Positions 8,247 through 17,345 of a stretch of 64,000 bases of DNA are shown piece after piece. The position numbers and the translations under genes were made by a program. Position 1 is the stretch's first letter. Each line of letters starts with the position of its first letter. Source of the DNA: Mumia sp. ZJ1417 (GTDB taxonomy: Bacteria > Actinomycetota > Actinomycetes > Propionibacteriales > Nocardioidaceae); the NCBI RefSeq assembly GCF_014127285.1, contig NZ_CP059901.1, positions 3,720,001 through 3,784,000 on the forward strand, written 5' to 3'. The notes beneath the pieces are model-generated. The model did no database searches. It saw only the letters and a program-made list of their open reading frames with translations, and was not told where the DNA came from.

Positions 8247-10169
8247 ATGGCCGACCTCGCGACCTCCCTCCGCACCGCCCTCGACGGCCCGTACGCCGCA
8301 GCACGCGACGCCGCGCGCGACCAGCTGGCGGCGACCGGTGTCCTCACCGACCCCACGCTCTCCCTGGACGAGCAACGCGCCACCATCCGCGAGGCGCTCA
8401 AGGGCCTCGCGTCGAGCGGGCTGTCCGCAGCCGGCTTCGCCACCGCGCACGGCGGCACCGGCGACATCGCCGCGACGCTGGTCGGGTTCGAGATGCTCGT
8501 CCACTCCGACGTGTCGCTGATGGTGAAGGCCGGGGTCCAGTGGGGCCTGTTCGGCGGTGCCATCGAGAACCTCGGCACCGCGCGCCACCACGCCGCCTAC
8601 CTTCCCGACGTCATCAGCGGCGACCTTCTCGGCTGCTTTGCGATGACCGAGACCGGGCACGGCAGCGATGTGCAGAGCCTGGAGACGACGGCGACGTACG
8701 ACCCGGCGACGGGCGAGTTCGTCGTCGACTCCCCCACGCCGACCGCCCGCAAGGACTACATCGGCGGGGCGGCCCACGACGCGACGCTCGCCGCTGTCTT
8801 CGCGCAGCTCGTCACCGCCGCGCCGGGCGAGACGCCAGAGTCGAAGGGCGTCCACTGCCTGCTGGTCCCGATCCGTGACGCCGAGGGCAACGACCTCCCG
8901 GGCGTCACCACCTCCGACTGCGGGGTCAAGGGCGGCCTCAACGGCGTCGACAACGGCCGGATCGTCTTCGACCAGGTCCGGGTGCCGCGCCAGAACCTGC
9001 TCGACCAGTACGCGTCGGTGGCCGAGGACGGCACGTACTCCTCCCCCATCGACAACCCGAACCGCCGCTTCTTCACGATGCTGGGCACCCTCATCCGCGG
9101 CCGGGTGAGCATCGCGGGCGCGAGCGGCGCGGCAGCGCGGCACGCACTGGCGCTGGCCGTCCGGTACGCGCTGCAGCGGCGCCAGTTCGGCGCACCCGGG
9201 AGCGACGGCGAGGTGCTGCTGATGGACTACCGCACCCACCAGCGCCGCCTGCTCCCCGCGCTCGCCCGCGCGTACGCCCTGCAGACCGCGCAGAACGACC
9301 TCGTCGCCACCCTGGCGCGGCTCCAGGGCGGCGGCAGTCCCGCAGACCCGAAGGAGCAGCGCGAGCTCGAGGCGCTGGCCGCCGGCGTGAAGGCGTACGC
9401 GTCCTGGCACGCGACCGCGACGATCCAGGAGAGCCGCGAGGCGTGCGGCGGCGCCGGATACCTCGCGGCGAACCGTCTCACCTCCCTCAAGGCCGACACC
9501 GACGTCTTCACGACCTTCGAGGGCGACAACACCGTGCTGATGCAGCTCGTCGGCAAGGAGCTACTGACTGGGTACGCCGACGAGGTGCGCGGGCTCGACC
9601 CGGTCGGGATGGTGTCGTTCGCGGTGTCCAACGCCGCCGAGGTCGTGCTGGAGCGTACGCCGGTGGCACCGCTGGTCGCCCGGCTGCGCGACGCGACCAG
9701 GCGCGAGGGAGACGAACCCGACCTGCTCGACCGCGGGACGCAGCTCAGCCTGCTCACCGACCGCGAGGAGCACCTGCTGGAGACGCTGGCGCGCCGTATG
9801 CAGGCGGCACGCAAGGCCTCGAGCGAGGAGGCGTTCGATGCGTTCAACCGCGCTCAGGACCACCTCGTCCACCTGGGACGCGCGCACGTGGAGCGCGTCG
9901 TGCTGGAGTCGTTCGTCACCGTCGTCGGCGAGGTCGAGGACGACGAGACGCGCCAGGTCCTCGACGCGCTCTGCGACCTCTACGCCCTGAGCGTCGTCGA
10001 GCAGGACAAGGCATGGTTCCTCGAGCACCGCCGGCTGTCCATCAGCCGGGCGAAGAACGTGACGACGTCCGTCAACGCCCTCTGCGGGCGGCTGCGCCCG
10101 TACGCCGGCGACCTCGTCGACGCCTTCGGCATCCCCGACGGCCTGCTCGAGGTCGAGATGCTCGGCTAG
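8247..10169 (+). CDS. Acyl-CoA oxidase / acyl-CoA dehydrogenase-like flavoprotein
   Basis: The 640-residue length fits the acyl-CoA oxidase branch rather than ordinary acyl-CoA dehydrogenases (about 380-400). The FAD/substrate region is CFAMTETGHGSDVQSLETTA, and the C-terminal part contains REACGGAGYLAANR and FTTFEGDNTVLMQL, where Glu425 matches the catalytic base of acyl-CoA oxidases. The reaction is oxidation of acyl-CoA to trans-2-enoyl-CoA. Whether electrons go to oxygen or to an electron-transfer flavoprotein cannot be told. It is divergent from the TetR gene across the operator at 8147-8163, so the same repressor may control it. It ends ten bases from the converging symporter gene. Confidence 0.88.
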   Translation: MADLATSLRTALDGPYAAARDAARDQLAATGVLTDPTLSLDEQRATIREALKGLASSGLSAAGFATAHGGTGDIAATLVGFEMLVHSDVSLMVKAGVQWGLFGGAIENLGTARHHAAYLPDVISGDLLGCFAMTETGHGSDVQSLETTATYDPATGEFVVDSPTPTARKDYIGGAAHDATLAAVFAQLVTAAPGETPESKGVHCLLVPIRDAEGNDLPGVTTSDCGVKGGLNGVDNGRIVFDQVRVPRQNLLDQYASVAEDGTYSSPIDNPNRRFFTMLGTLIRGRVSIAGASGAAARHALALAVRYALQRRQFGAPGSDGEVLLMDYRTHQRRLLPALARAYALQTAQNDLVATLARLQGGGSPADPKEQRELEALAAGVKAYASWHATATIQESREACGGAGYLAANRLTSLKADTDVFTTFEGDNTVLMQLVGKELLTGYADEVRGLDPVGMVSFAVSNAAEVVLERTPVAPLVARLRDATRREGDEPDLLDRGTQLSLLTDREEHLLETLARRMQAARKASSEEAFDAFNRAQDHLVHLGRAHVERVVLESFVTVVGEVEDDETRQVLDALCDLYALSVVEQDKAWFLEHRRLSISRAKNVTTSVNALCGRLRPYAGDLVDAFGIPDGLLEVEMLG

Positions 10170-10179
10170 GAACGGGCGG

Positions 10180-11691
10180 TCATCGGTCCGCGCGGTCGAG
10201 GCGTAGCCGCTCGGGCGTGTGCAGCCGCACCATCGTGCGGGCGACATTTGACGGCCGGCGGTGCTGGGTCGCGAGCGACACCACCACCATCGCGGTGAAC
10301 GCGAGCGGCACCGACCACGCCGCAGGCCGCGACAGCAGGAGGTCGAGCCAGCCGTCGTCGGTCCCCCGGACGATCGTCGCGACAACCGCGCCGCCCGCCC
10401 CGAGGCCGCCGGCGAGCATCCCCGCAACCGCGCCGGCAGCCGTGAGGCGACGCCACCAGATCCCGAGGACGAGCAGCGGGCAGAACGTCGAAGCCGCCAC
10501 CGCGAACGCGAACCCGACCGAGCTCGCCACCGCGATCTGGTCCGAGGCGAGGGCGAGACCGAGCGGGAACGCCGTCCCGACGACCGCGCCCGCCCGGACG
10601 GCGGCGACCGGTCCGAGTGCGCGACGGCCGAGCGATCCCTGGGCGAGCACACCCGCGACCGACATCGTCAGTCCCGAGGACGTCGACAGGAAGGCGGCGA
10701 ACGCCCCCGCCGTCAGCAGCGCACCGAGCACGTCGCCGAGCGTCCCGCCGATGACGCGCAGCGGCAGCTCGAGGACGACGATGTCGCTGCTGTCGGTCCC
10801 GGCCAGGTCTCCGGCGTACACGCGACCGATCACCCCGTACGCCGTCGGCGGCAGGTAGAACGCACCCAGCAGCGCCAGCACGATCAGCGTCGTCCGGCGC
10901 GCGGCCCGGCCGTCGGGGTTCGTGTAGAAGCGCACGACGACGTGCGGCAGGCCCATCGTGCCGAGGAACGTGGCGACGATGAGCGAGTACGTCCCGTACA
11001 GGGCGAGCGAGGTGTTGTCCCCCGACATCGGCGACAACCAGGCCCCCGTGGCGCCCGCGCCGGACGGGGTGGGGCGACCGTCCTCGGTCCACGCGTGGAG
11101 GAGGAAGACGAGCGGGACGAGCAGCGCGGTGAGCTTCAGCCAGTACTGGAAGGCCTGGACGAACGTGATGCTCCGCATGCCTCCGGAGACGACGTTGACG
11201 ACGACGATCGCCGCGACCAGCACCGACCCGGCCCAGGTCGGCGCCCCGGTGACGGTGTGGAGGACCAGACCGGCCCCTTGGAACTGCGGCATGAGGTAGA
11301 GCCACCCGATCACCACCACCAGCACGCTCGCCACGGCACGGGCGACGCTCGACTGGACACGGATCTGGGTGAAGTCCGGCAGCGTGTAGGCCCCGGAGCG
11401 GCGCAGCGGCGCGGCCACGAACGCGAGGAGCACGAGATAGCCCGCGGTCCAGCCGACGGGGAACCACAGCATGTCCGCGCCGAAGGTGAGGACGAGCCCG
11501 GCGATGCCGAGGTACGAGGCCGCGGAGAGGTACTCCCCTCCGATCGCCGAGGAGTTCCAGAGCGGGCTCACCGACCGCGAGGCGACGTAGAAGTCCGAGG
11601 TCGTCCTGCTGAAGCGCAGCCCGAACAGCCCGATCCCCAGCGTCAGCAGCGCCACCGCGGTGACGGCGACGGCGGCGTACGAGCTGTTCAC
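10180..11691 (-). CDS. SSS-family sodium:solute symporter (acetate/pyruvate permease-like)
   Basis: The 503-residue protein has about 13 hydrophobic helices. It shows sodium:solute symporter features close to the acetate permease ActP branch: RTTSDFYVASRSVSPLWNSSAIGGEYLSA-type sequence near the N-terminus, and further helices with GGMRSITFVQAFQYWLK and LPHVVVRFYTNPDG. The substrate is most likely a small monocarboxylate. Its start overlaps the stop of the upstream DUF485-like gene by four bases, a pairing typical of actP-like transporters. It closes an operon that also holds a LytTR two-component system, so its expression probably answers to an outside signal. Confidence 0.88.
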   Translation of the reverse strand: MNSSYAAVAVTAVALLTLGIGLFGLRFSRTTSDFYVASRSVSPLWNSSAIGGEYLSAASYLGIAGLVLTFGADMLWFPVGWTAGYLVLLAFVAAPLRRSGAYTLPDFTQIRVQSSVARAVASVLVVVIGWLYLMPQFQGAGLVLHTVTGAPTWAGSVLVAAIVVVNVVSGGMRSITFVQAFQYWLKLTALLVPLVFLLHAWTEDGRPTPSGAGATGAWLSPMSGDNTSLALYGTYSLIVATFLGTMGLPHVVVRFYTNPDGRAARRTTLIVLALLGAFYLPPTAYGVIGRVYAGDLAGTDSSDIVVLELPLRVIGGTLGDVLGALLTAGAFAAFLSTSSGLTMSVAGVLAQGSLGRRALGPVAAVRAGAVVGTAFPLGLALASDQIAVASSVGFAFAVAASTFCPLLVLGIWWRRLTAAGAVAGMLAGGLGAGGAVVATIVRGTDDGWLDLLLSRPAAWSVPLAFTAMVVVSLATQHRRPSNVARTMVRLHTPERLRLDRADR

Positions 11692-12062
11692 GGCCTCTCG
11701 ACCAGGTCGCTGAACGCCCGCTCGTTGCGCTCAGACGCGCGGACGAACCCCCACCCGACGACGAACAGCAACGGATAGACCGCCACTCCCAGCAGCCACC
11801 ACGGCAGCGGGACCGAAGCGACCGTGACGGTCTCGAGGCCGGACAGCACGAAGAGCAGCGGCAGGCTCCCGACGAGGAGGACCAGCAGGGCAGCGACCGC
11901 GAGCGCGAGCCGCAGCTGGGAGCGGACGAGCGAGCGCATGTAGACCTCGCCGATCGCGGTGTCCTCGTCGATCTCCTGCTCGACCGTCCGGCGCCGGTGC
12001 GGGCGTGCCGTGGTGTGCGGGCTGGCGATCCGGACCCGCGAGGGCGCCTCGTCGGGCGCCAC
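11688..12062 (-). CDS. DUF485-like small membrane protein, partner of the symporter
   Basis: The 124-residue protein has a polar N-terminal third (PHRRRTVEQEIDEDT), then two hydrophobic helices at about residues 52-75 and 86-107, and a charged tail (RASERNERAFSDL). Topology, size and position directly upstream of an SSS symporter match the DUF485 (YjcH-like) family, whose exact role is unsettled. It starts with GTG one base after the stop of the LytTR regulator and overlaps the symporter start by four bases, so all three are co-translated. The family call is by context and topology rather than by a strong motif. Confidence 0.7.
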   Translation of the reverse strand: MAPDEAPSRVRIASPHTTARPHRRRTVEQEIDEDTAIGEVYMRSLVRSQLRLALAVAALLVLLVGSLPLLFVLSGLETVTVASVPLPWWLLGVAVYPLLFVVGWGFVRASERNERAFSDLVERP

Positions 12063-12063
12063 C

Positions 12064-12816
12064 TCAGCCGCCGCCGGTGCGGGCGCGCTGCTGCACGAGA
12101 TCGCGGAGGTCGCGGGTGTGGCGGCGCGCGACTTGGAGCTCGACGTACGGAGGGCCGCCCGCGTCGACGAGGACCGAGCAGCGCCCGGAGACCGTCCGTA
12201 CCTCGTGGACCCGTGCGGACGATACGAGCAGACTCCGGTGGATCCGGACGAACCCGGCCGGCGCCCAGTCGTGCTCGAGCGTCATCAGCGGCGTACGGAG
12301 CAGGTGGCTCTCGCCCTCGGTGGTGTGGAGGCGGACGTAGTCGCCCTGCGCCTCCGCGTACGCGACGCTGGAGCGGGGGACGAACCGGGTGACCCCGGCG
12401 AGCTCGACCGCGACGACCTCGTCGTCGGAAACCGGCGTCACGGGTTGGGGAGAGCGCGCGCCCACCACGCGGCGTACGGACTCGCGCAGGCGCTCCTCGG
12501 CGACCGGCTTGAGGACGTAGTCGACGGCGTCGAGGTCCCACGCGTCGACGGCGTGGTCCTCGTGGGCGGTGACGAACACAACCTTGGGCTGGGTGCGGAA
12601 CCGCGCCAGGACCCGGGCGACCTCCAGCCCCGAGAGCGCGGGCATCGCGATGTCGAGGAACACGGCGTCGACCGGGTCGGACTCCAGCGCGCGGAGCACG
12701 TCAGCGCCGGACCCGACCGCGCGGACCTGGCTCACGCGCTCGTCTCGGCCGAGCAGATAGACCAGCTCGTCGAGGACTGGCTGCTCGTCGTCGGCGACGA
12801 GGACGCGGAGACCCAT
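12064..12816 (-). CDS. LytTR-family response regulator
   Basis: A receiver domain fills residues 1-120: acidic Asp9/Asp10 in VADDEQP, the phospho-acceptor Asp55 in VFLDIAMP, Thr83 and Lys103 in VLKPV. The C-terminal 110 residues are a LytTR DNA-binding domain, seen in VAYAEAQGDYVRLHT, SHLLRTPLMTLE and FVRIHRSLLV. LytTR proteins bind direct repeats upstream of target promoters. I chose the ATG at 12816, which starts directly at the receiver domain; the frame is open upstream into the kinase gene. The partner kinase lies 46 bases upstream and the transport genes follow immediately. Confidence 0.92.
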   Translation of the reverse strand: MGLRVLVADDEQPVLDELVYLLGRDERVSQVRAVGSGADVLRALESDPVDAVFLDIAMPALSGLEVARVLARFRTQPKVVFVTAHEDHAVDAWDLDAVDYVLKPVAEERLRESVRRVVGARSPQPVTPVSDDEVVAVELAGVTRFVPRSSVAYAEAQGDYVRLHTTEGESHLLRTPLMTLEHDWAPAGFVRIHRSLLVSSARVHEVRTVSGRCSVLVDAGGPPYVELQVARRHTRDLRDLVQQRARTGGG

Positions 12817-12862
12817 GGCGCACGAGTCTAGGCCGCACCTGTGGTCCCCGTCACGCACCGAC

Positions 12863-13954
12863 TCAGCGGGAGGCACCGGGGGCGTACTTCGGCACCCGGA
12901 CGCTCACCTTCGTCCCGGCGCCGGGTGCCGTCTCGATGACGATCCCGTACGCGTTGCCGTAGACCGTGCGCATCCGCTCGTCCACGTTGCCCAGACCCAC
13001 GGAGTCGGTGGACGGGTCGCCCGCCAGTGCACGGCGTACGCGGTCCGGCTCCTCCCCCACCCCGTCGTCCTCGATCGTGATCACGGCCTCGTTGCCCGCA
13101 TCTCGCGCGATCACGACCACGTTGCCGCCGCCCGCCTTGCGCTCGAGGCCGTGCCGGACTGCGTTCTCGACCAGCGGCTGGATCGAGAGGAACGGCAGCG
13201 TCACGCTCAGCACCTCCGGCGCGACCTGGACCGTGACGTGCAGCCGGTCGCCGAAGCGCGCCTTCTCCAGCACCAGGTAGCGCTCGATCGACCGCAGCTC
13301 GTCGGCCAGCGTCGTGAACTCGCCGTGCCGCCGGAACGAGTAGCGGGTGAAGTCGGCGAACTCCAGCAGCAGCTCGCGCGCCCGCTCGGGATCGGTCCGG
13401 ACGAACGACGCGATCGCGCCCAGCGAGTTGTAGACGAAGTGCGGCGAGATCTGCGCCCGCAGCGCCCGCAGCTCGGCCTCCATGAGCGCCGTGCGTGACT
13501 TGTCGAGCTCGGCGAGCTCGAGCTGGCTCGACACCCACCGCGCGACCTCGGTCGTCGCTCTCGCCAGGCCCGCCGACGCGGTGGGCGAGCTGACGACGAC
13601 GGCACCCACCACGGCGTCCTCGACGGTCAACGGGGCGACGATCGCGTGAGGATAGGTGGCCCGCGGCGTGCTGAACGCCTGCGTCGTCCCGGCCGAGATC
13701 ACCTCGCGGGCCAGCTCCATGACGTCGGTGAGACGCTGACGCGGGCCGTCGGTCGCGAGCACCCGCTCGGTGTCGGTGAGGGCGACGGCCGGCGCTCCGA
13801 GGAGGGTGCGCAGGTGCTTGAGCGCCTTCTCAGCGCTGCCCTCGTCGAGACCGCGACGCAGTGCCGGCGCCGCCAACGACGCGGTGTGCAAGGTCTCGTA
13901 CGTCGCACGGTCTTCGGCGGACCCGAGCGAACGGCGCGACCACGGCGTCCTCAC
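12863..13954 (-). CDS. LytS-like sensor histidine kinase without transmembrane segments
   Basis: The 363-residue kinase has a GAF-like sensor region at about residues 45-145 and a His_kinase domain with the phospho-acceptor His172 in QISPHFVYNSL. An ATPase domain follows, with N-box Asn264 in PLVENAVRHGLE, then EDDGVG and GLGNVDERMR. There is no membrane helix, so the signal is probably sensed inside the cell. The GTG start at 13954 overlaps the stop of the upstream acetyltransferase gene (GTGA) and has AGAAGG about seven bases before it. Together with the LytTR regulator and symporter it resembles the BtsSR/YpdAB plan of pyruvate-sensing systems, though those kinases are membrane-bound. Confidence 0.9.
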   Translation of the reverse strand: MRTPWSRRSLGSAEDRATYETLHTASLAAPALRRGLDEGSAEKALKHLRTLLGAPAVALTDTERVLATDGPRQRLTDVMELAREVISAGTTQAFSTPRATYPHAIVAPLTVEDAVVGAVVVSSPTASAGLARATTEVARWVSSQLELAELDKSRTALMEAELRALRAQISPHFVYNSLGAIASFVRTDPERARELLLEFADFTRYSFRRHGEFTTLADELRSIERYLVLEKARFGDRLHVTVQVAPEVLSVTLPFLSIQPLVENAVRHGLERKAGGGNVVVIARDAGNEAVITIEDDGVGEEPDRVRRALAGDPSTDSVGLGNVDERMRTVYGNAYGIVIETAPGAGTKVSVRVPKYAPGASR

Positions 13955-14451
13955 GCGAGCGCCTTCTCCAGACGCACGAGCGTCCCCCACGGCTCCTCGA
14001 ACGCACGCTCACCGCGCTCGACGAAGCCGCGGTCCCGGTAGTACGTCCGCAGCGCAGCGTTGGCCGCGGCCGTGTCGAGGCGCAGGTATGCCCGCCCCGC
14101 CTCGCGGGCACGCGCCTCCGCCCACTCCAGCAGCACCACGCCGAGCCCGCGTCCGCGGTGGAGCCGCCGCACCATCAGCCCGTGCACGTACAGCGCGTCT
14201 CCGGAGCCCGGTGCGACGAGGTCGTCCCAGATCTCGGGGTCGTCCTCGAGGATCCGGACGGTGGCGTTGAGCGCACCGTCGTCACGCAGGACCCACCACT
14301 GCCCGGCCGCGATCTGGTCGCGCACCGTCGGCACGTCGACCTCGCCAGGCTGCCACTGGTCGATGCCGGCGGACGCCTGCCAGCGAGCGAGCGCGTCACG
14401 CAGGGACACGATGGCAGCGGCGTCGAGGACGTACGCACGGGAGGGGATCAC
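13951..14451 (-). CDS. GNAT-family N-acetyltransferase
   Basis: The 166-residue product is a single GNAT domain. The central segment ALYVHGLMVRRLHRGRGLGVVLLEWAEA contains beta-strand 4 and the acetyl-CoA pyrophosphate-binding loop (RRLHRGRGLG, matching Q/RxxGxG/A). YLRLDTAAANAALRTYYRDRGF is the usual end of the domain. The substrate is unknown. The GTG start at 14451 gives the full domain. The gene is first in a four-base-overlap chain with the histidine kinase, so it is part of the sensor/transport operon, possibly by chance. Confidence 0.85.
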   Translation of the reverse strand: MIPSRAYVLDAAAIVSLRDALARWQASAGIDQWQPGEVDVPTVRDQIAAGQWWVLRDDGALNATVRILEDDPEIWDDLVAPGSGDALYVHGLMVRRLHRGRGLGVVLLEWAEARAREAGRAYLRLDTAAANAALRTYYRDRGFVERGERAFEEPWGTLVRLEKALA

Positions 14452-14494
14452 GCGCCTCAGCGTAGGACGACCGCGGCCGCAGGTCGACCGTTCG

Positions 14495-16804
14495 CTAGGC
14501 GCCCATCACGGCGGGGATCGTCGCGGTCCACGTCTCGCGCAGCTCGGAGATTGGCACCGTGAACTGTCCCTCGACGGACAGTGCCTCGCCGCCGGTGGTC
14601 CCGATCTGTGCGACCGGCACCCCGTACGAGCCGGCGAGCGCTGTGAATGCGTCCACACGCTCGGGCGACACGGTGACCAGCGCCCGCGCCGTCGACTCGG
14701 AGAAGAGCCCGACGAACGCGTCGCCGTCGAGCGCGACCGTGGCGCCGACGCCGTTGCGGATCGCTGCCTCGGCGAGCGCGATCGCGAGCCCGCCGTCCGA
14801 CAGGTCGTGCGCGGCCGTGGCCAGGCCCTGCTTGGCGACGTCGACCATCAGGTCGGCCAGCGCCTTCTCTGCAGCCAGATCGACCTGCGGCGGAAGGCCG
14901 CCGAGGTGGTCGTGGGCGACCTGCGACCACGCCGATCCGTCGAGCTCGTCGCGGGTAGTCCCGAGGACGAGCACGGCGTCGCCCTCGGAGGAGAACCCCT
15001 GCTTGATGCGCTTGGTGACGTCCTCGACCACGCCCAGGACGCCGACCACGGGCGTGGGGAGGATCGCCGTCTCGCCGGTCTGGTTGTAGAACGACACGTT
15101 GCCGCCCGTGACCGGGATGCCGAGCACCTCGCACGCGTCCTTCAGCCCCGACGTGGCGCGCTCGAACTGCCACATGACCGCCGGGTCCTCGGGCGAGCCG
15201 AAGTTGAGGCAGTCCGTGACGGCCAGCGGCAGCCCGCCGGAGACACCGACGTTGCGGTACGACTCAGCGAGCGCGAGCTGCGCGCCGGCGTACGGGTCGA
15301 GCTTGGCGAACCGTCCGTTGCAGTCGGTCGAGACAGCCACACCGAGGTTGGTCTCGTCGTCGATCCGGATGACACCGGCGTCCTCGGGCTGCGCGAGCAC
15401 GGTGTTGCCGCGGACGTACCGGTCGTACTGGTCGGTGACCCACGACTTGTCGGCCTGGTTGGGCGAACCGAGCACCCTCAGCACCGTCGTACGGAGCTCG
15501 TCGCCGGTCGTCGGCCGCGCAAGGGACGCGGTCGTGTCAGCCTGCAGCGCGTCCTGCCAGTCGGGGCGCGCGTAGGGGCGGTGGTAGGTCGGTCCGTCGT
15601 GCGCGACCGACCGCGGCGGCACGTCCACGACGGTCTCGCCGTGCCAGTCGATGACCAGGCGACCGGTCTCCGTGACCTCGCCGACCACGGTCGCCTCGAC
15701 GTCCCACTTGCGGCAGATGTCCATGAACGCGTCGAGGTGCTGCGGCTCGACCACGGCCATCATGCGCTCCTGCGACTCGCTCATGAGGATCTCCTCCGGC
15801 GAGAGCGTCGAGTCGCGAAGCGGCACGGTGTCGAGCTCGACGTGCATGCCGCCGTCGCCCGCGCTGGCCAGCTCGCTCGTCGCGCACGACAGCCCGGCAC
15901 CGCCGAGATCCTGGATGCCTGCGACGACGCCGGCGTCGAACAGCTCGAGCGTGCACTCGATGAGGAGCTTCTCCATGAACGGGTCACCGACCTGGACGCT
16001 CGGGCGCTTCGCGGGACCGCCGCTGGTCGAGCCTGTCGAGGCCTCGAAGGTCTCCGACGCGAGCACCGAGACTCCGCCGATGCCGTCGCCGCCGGTGCGT
16101 GCCCCGTACAGGACGACCTTGTTGCCCTCGCCCGAGGCATGGGCGGTGTGGAGCTGCTCGTGGCGCAGGACGCCGACGCAGAGCGCGTTGACGAGCGGGT
16201 TGCCGAGATAGGTCTCGTCAAACACGACCTCGCCCCCGATGTTGGGCAGGCCGAGGCAGTTGCCGTAGCCGCCGACGCCCGCGACGATGCCGGGCATCAC
16301 GCGCTTGGTGTCCGGGGCGTCGAGCGGGCCGAAGCGCAGCGGGTCCATCACGGCGACCGGGCGTGCGCCCATCGCGAGGATGTCGCGGACGATGCCGCCG
16401 ACGCCGGTCGCCGCACCCTGGTACGGCTCGACGTAGCTCGGGTGATTGTGCGACTCAACCTTGAAGGTGACCGCATAGCCCTGGCCGACGTCGATCACGC
16501 CAGCGTTCTCGCCGATGCCCGCCAGCGTCTTGCCCAGCGGCGTCTCCTGCGACAGCTCGCCGAACTTCTTGAGGTGGACCTTGCTCGACTTGTAGGAGCA
16601 GTGCTCGCTCCACATCACCGAGTACATCGCGAGCTCGGCACCGGTCGGGCGGCGACCGAGGATCTCGAGGATCTGCTCGTACTCGTCGGGCTTGAGTCCC
16701 AGCTCGGCCCACGGCAGCTCCCGGTCAGGAGTGGCGGCGGCATGCTCGACGGTGTCGAGGCGGGTCTGGGGAGTCGGTGCGGTGGCGGCAGGCGCGTCGG
16801 TCAC
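14495..16804 (-). CDS. purL: Phosphoribosylformylglycinamidine synthase subunit II
   Basis: PurL converts FGAR to FGAM in purine synthesis, with ammonia supplied by PurQ and assembly by PurS. The 769-residue length is the small PurL type that needs PurQ and PurS, both encoded at 25-26 kb. Motifs include [14 protein letters not shown] near residue 70, [21 protein letters not shown] with substrate- and Mg-binding residues, and [12 protein letters not shown]. Between ETFE and [15 protein letters not shown] there is an extra Ser/Thr/Gly-rich segment at about residues 255-262, encoded by a copy of the dispersed repeat found elsewhere in the window. The start is GTG. Confidence 0.95.
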   Translation of the reverse strand: MTDAPAATAPTPQTRLDTVEHAAATPDRELPWAELGLKPDEYEQILEILGRRPTGAELAMYSVMWSEHCSYKSSKVHLKKFGELSQETPLGKTLAGIGENAGVIDVGQGYAVTFKVESHNHPSYVEPYQGAATGVGGIVRDILAMGARPVAVMDPLRFGPLDAPDTKRVMPGIVAGVGGYGNCLGLPNIGGEVVFDETYLGNPLVNALCVGVLRHEQLHTAHASGEGNKVVLYGARTGGDGIGGVSVLASETFEASTGSTSGGPAKRPSVQVGDPFMEKLLIECTLELFDAGVVAGIQDLGGAGLSCATSELASAGDGGMHVELDTVPLRDSTLSPEEILMSESQERMMAVVEPQHLDAFMDICRKWDVEATVVGEVTETGRLVIDWHGETVVDVPPRSVAHDGPTYHRPYARPDWQDALQADTTASLARPTTGDELRTTVLRVLGSPNQADKSWVTDQYDRYVRGNTVLAQPEDAGVIRIDDETNLGVAVSTDCNGRFAKLDPYAGAQLALAESYRNVGVSGGLPLAVTDCLNFGSPEDPAVMWQFERATSGLKDACEVLGIPVTGGNVSFYNQTGETAILPTPVVGVLGVVEDVTKRIKQGFSSEGDAVLVLGTTRDELDGSAWSQVAHDHLGGLPPQVDLAAEKALADLMVDVAKQGLATAAHDLSDGGLAIALAEAAIRNGVGATVALDGDAFVGLFSESTARALVTVSPERVDAFTALAGSYGVPVAQIGTTGGEALSVEGQFTVPISELRETWTATIPAVMGA
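16021..16042 (-). repeat. Dispersed TCGACAGGCTCGACC-type repeat copy inside purL
   Basis: On the minus strand the sequence reads TCGACAGGCTCGACCAGCG preceded by GCC. It encodes the extra STGSTSG residues inside PurL. The same core occurs at 48571-48685 and, in tandem, at 55735-55806, with a diverged copy at 55088-55114. It sits in frame, so PurL stays open. Confidence 0.7.
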
Positions 16805-16834
16805 GGGACCAGGGTAGTCGTCGCCGCCAGAGGG

Positions 16835-17149
16835 CTACTCCAGCCAGTCGGTCTCGAACGTGTCGCTGGCGTGGATGTGGGTCGCCCGGTAGCCACCCGG
16901 AAGCACGGAGAACTTGTGCGGGGTCTCCGGCGGGACCACGATCACCTGGCCCGCGCGGCCGACGAGCTCGTCGCCGTCGACGGTGAACAGCGCGCTGCCG
17001 GCATGGATCACGAAGGTCTCCGCGTACGGATGGGTGTGCAGCCGCGGGCCGCTCCCCTCCACGTCGGTGTCCTCCTGGATGATCGAGATCCCGGCTCCGT
17101 ACGCCGCGCCCTCGATGTTGTCGGTGGTGGTGACGTCGATCAGGTACAT
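16835..17149 (-). CDS. Cupin-domain protein
   Basis: The 104-residue protein is one cupin barrel. The first cupin motif appears as RLHTHPYAETFVIHAGSA (His, His, Glu metal ligands) and the second as VVPPETPHKFSVL (His). Single-domain cupins bind a metal ion and may act as small dioxygenases, isomerases or sensors; no substrate can be inferred. I chose the ATG at 17149, which gives MYLIDVTTTDN; the frame is open further upstream but without cupin-like sequence and across the neighbouring VOC remnant. The gene follows purL's start by 30 bases on the same strand but upstream of it. Confidence 0.8.
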   Translation of the reverse strand: MYLIDVTTTDNIEGAAYGAGISIIQEDTDVEGSGPRLHTHPYAETFVIHAGSALFTVDGDELVGRAGQVIVVPPETPHKFSVLPGGYRATHIHASDTFETDWLE

Positions 17150-17159
17150 GTCCTCGACG

Positions 17160-17285
17160 CTAGTCCGACTGCGGCCAGGTGTTCTCCCAGAGCCCGACGA
17201 TGTTGCCCTCCGGGTCACCGAAGTACGCGGCGTAGGCCATGTCGCCGACCTTCTCCTTCGGGCCGACCACCGCGCCGCCCGCTGA
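17160..17285 (-). pseudogene. C-terminal remnant of a VOC (glyoxalase/bleomycin-resistance) family protein
   Basis: The last 40 codons before the stop at 17160 read like the end of a VOC domain: VVGPKEKVGDMAYAAYFGDPEGN followed by IVGLWE. This matches the conserved last strand and the metal-ligand Glu (GLWE). Upstream in the same frame the sequence is Arg/Ala/Pro-rich antisense of the Eis-like gene, so the N-terminal two thirds are missing. It looks like a truncated gene left over when the neighbouring sequence changed. Confidence 0.6.
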
Positions 17286-17345
17286 ACGGCTCGGTGCCGA
17301 GAAAGTCCTTCGACCGTCACCCGGCCGAGCCGCTAGTTTCGACCA

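Noticed and set aside
10166-12541. A 791-codon frame overlapping the symporter, DUF485-like and LytTR genes
   Set aside because: It lies on the same strand but in another frame, crosses three clear genes and is Arg/Pro-rich throughout.
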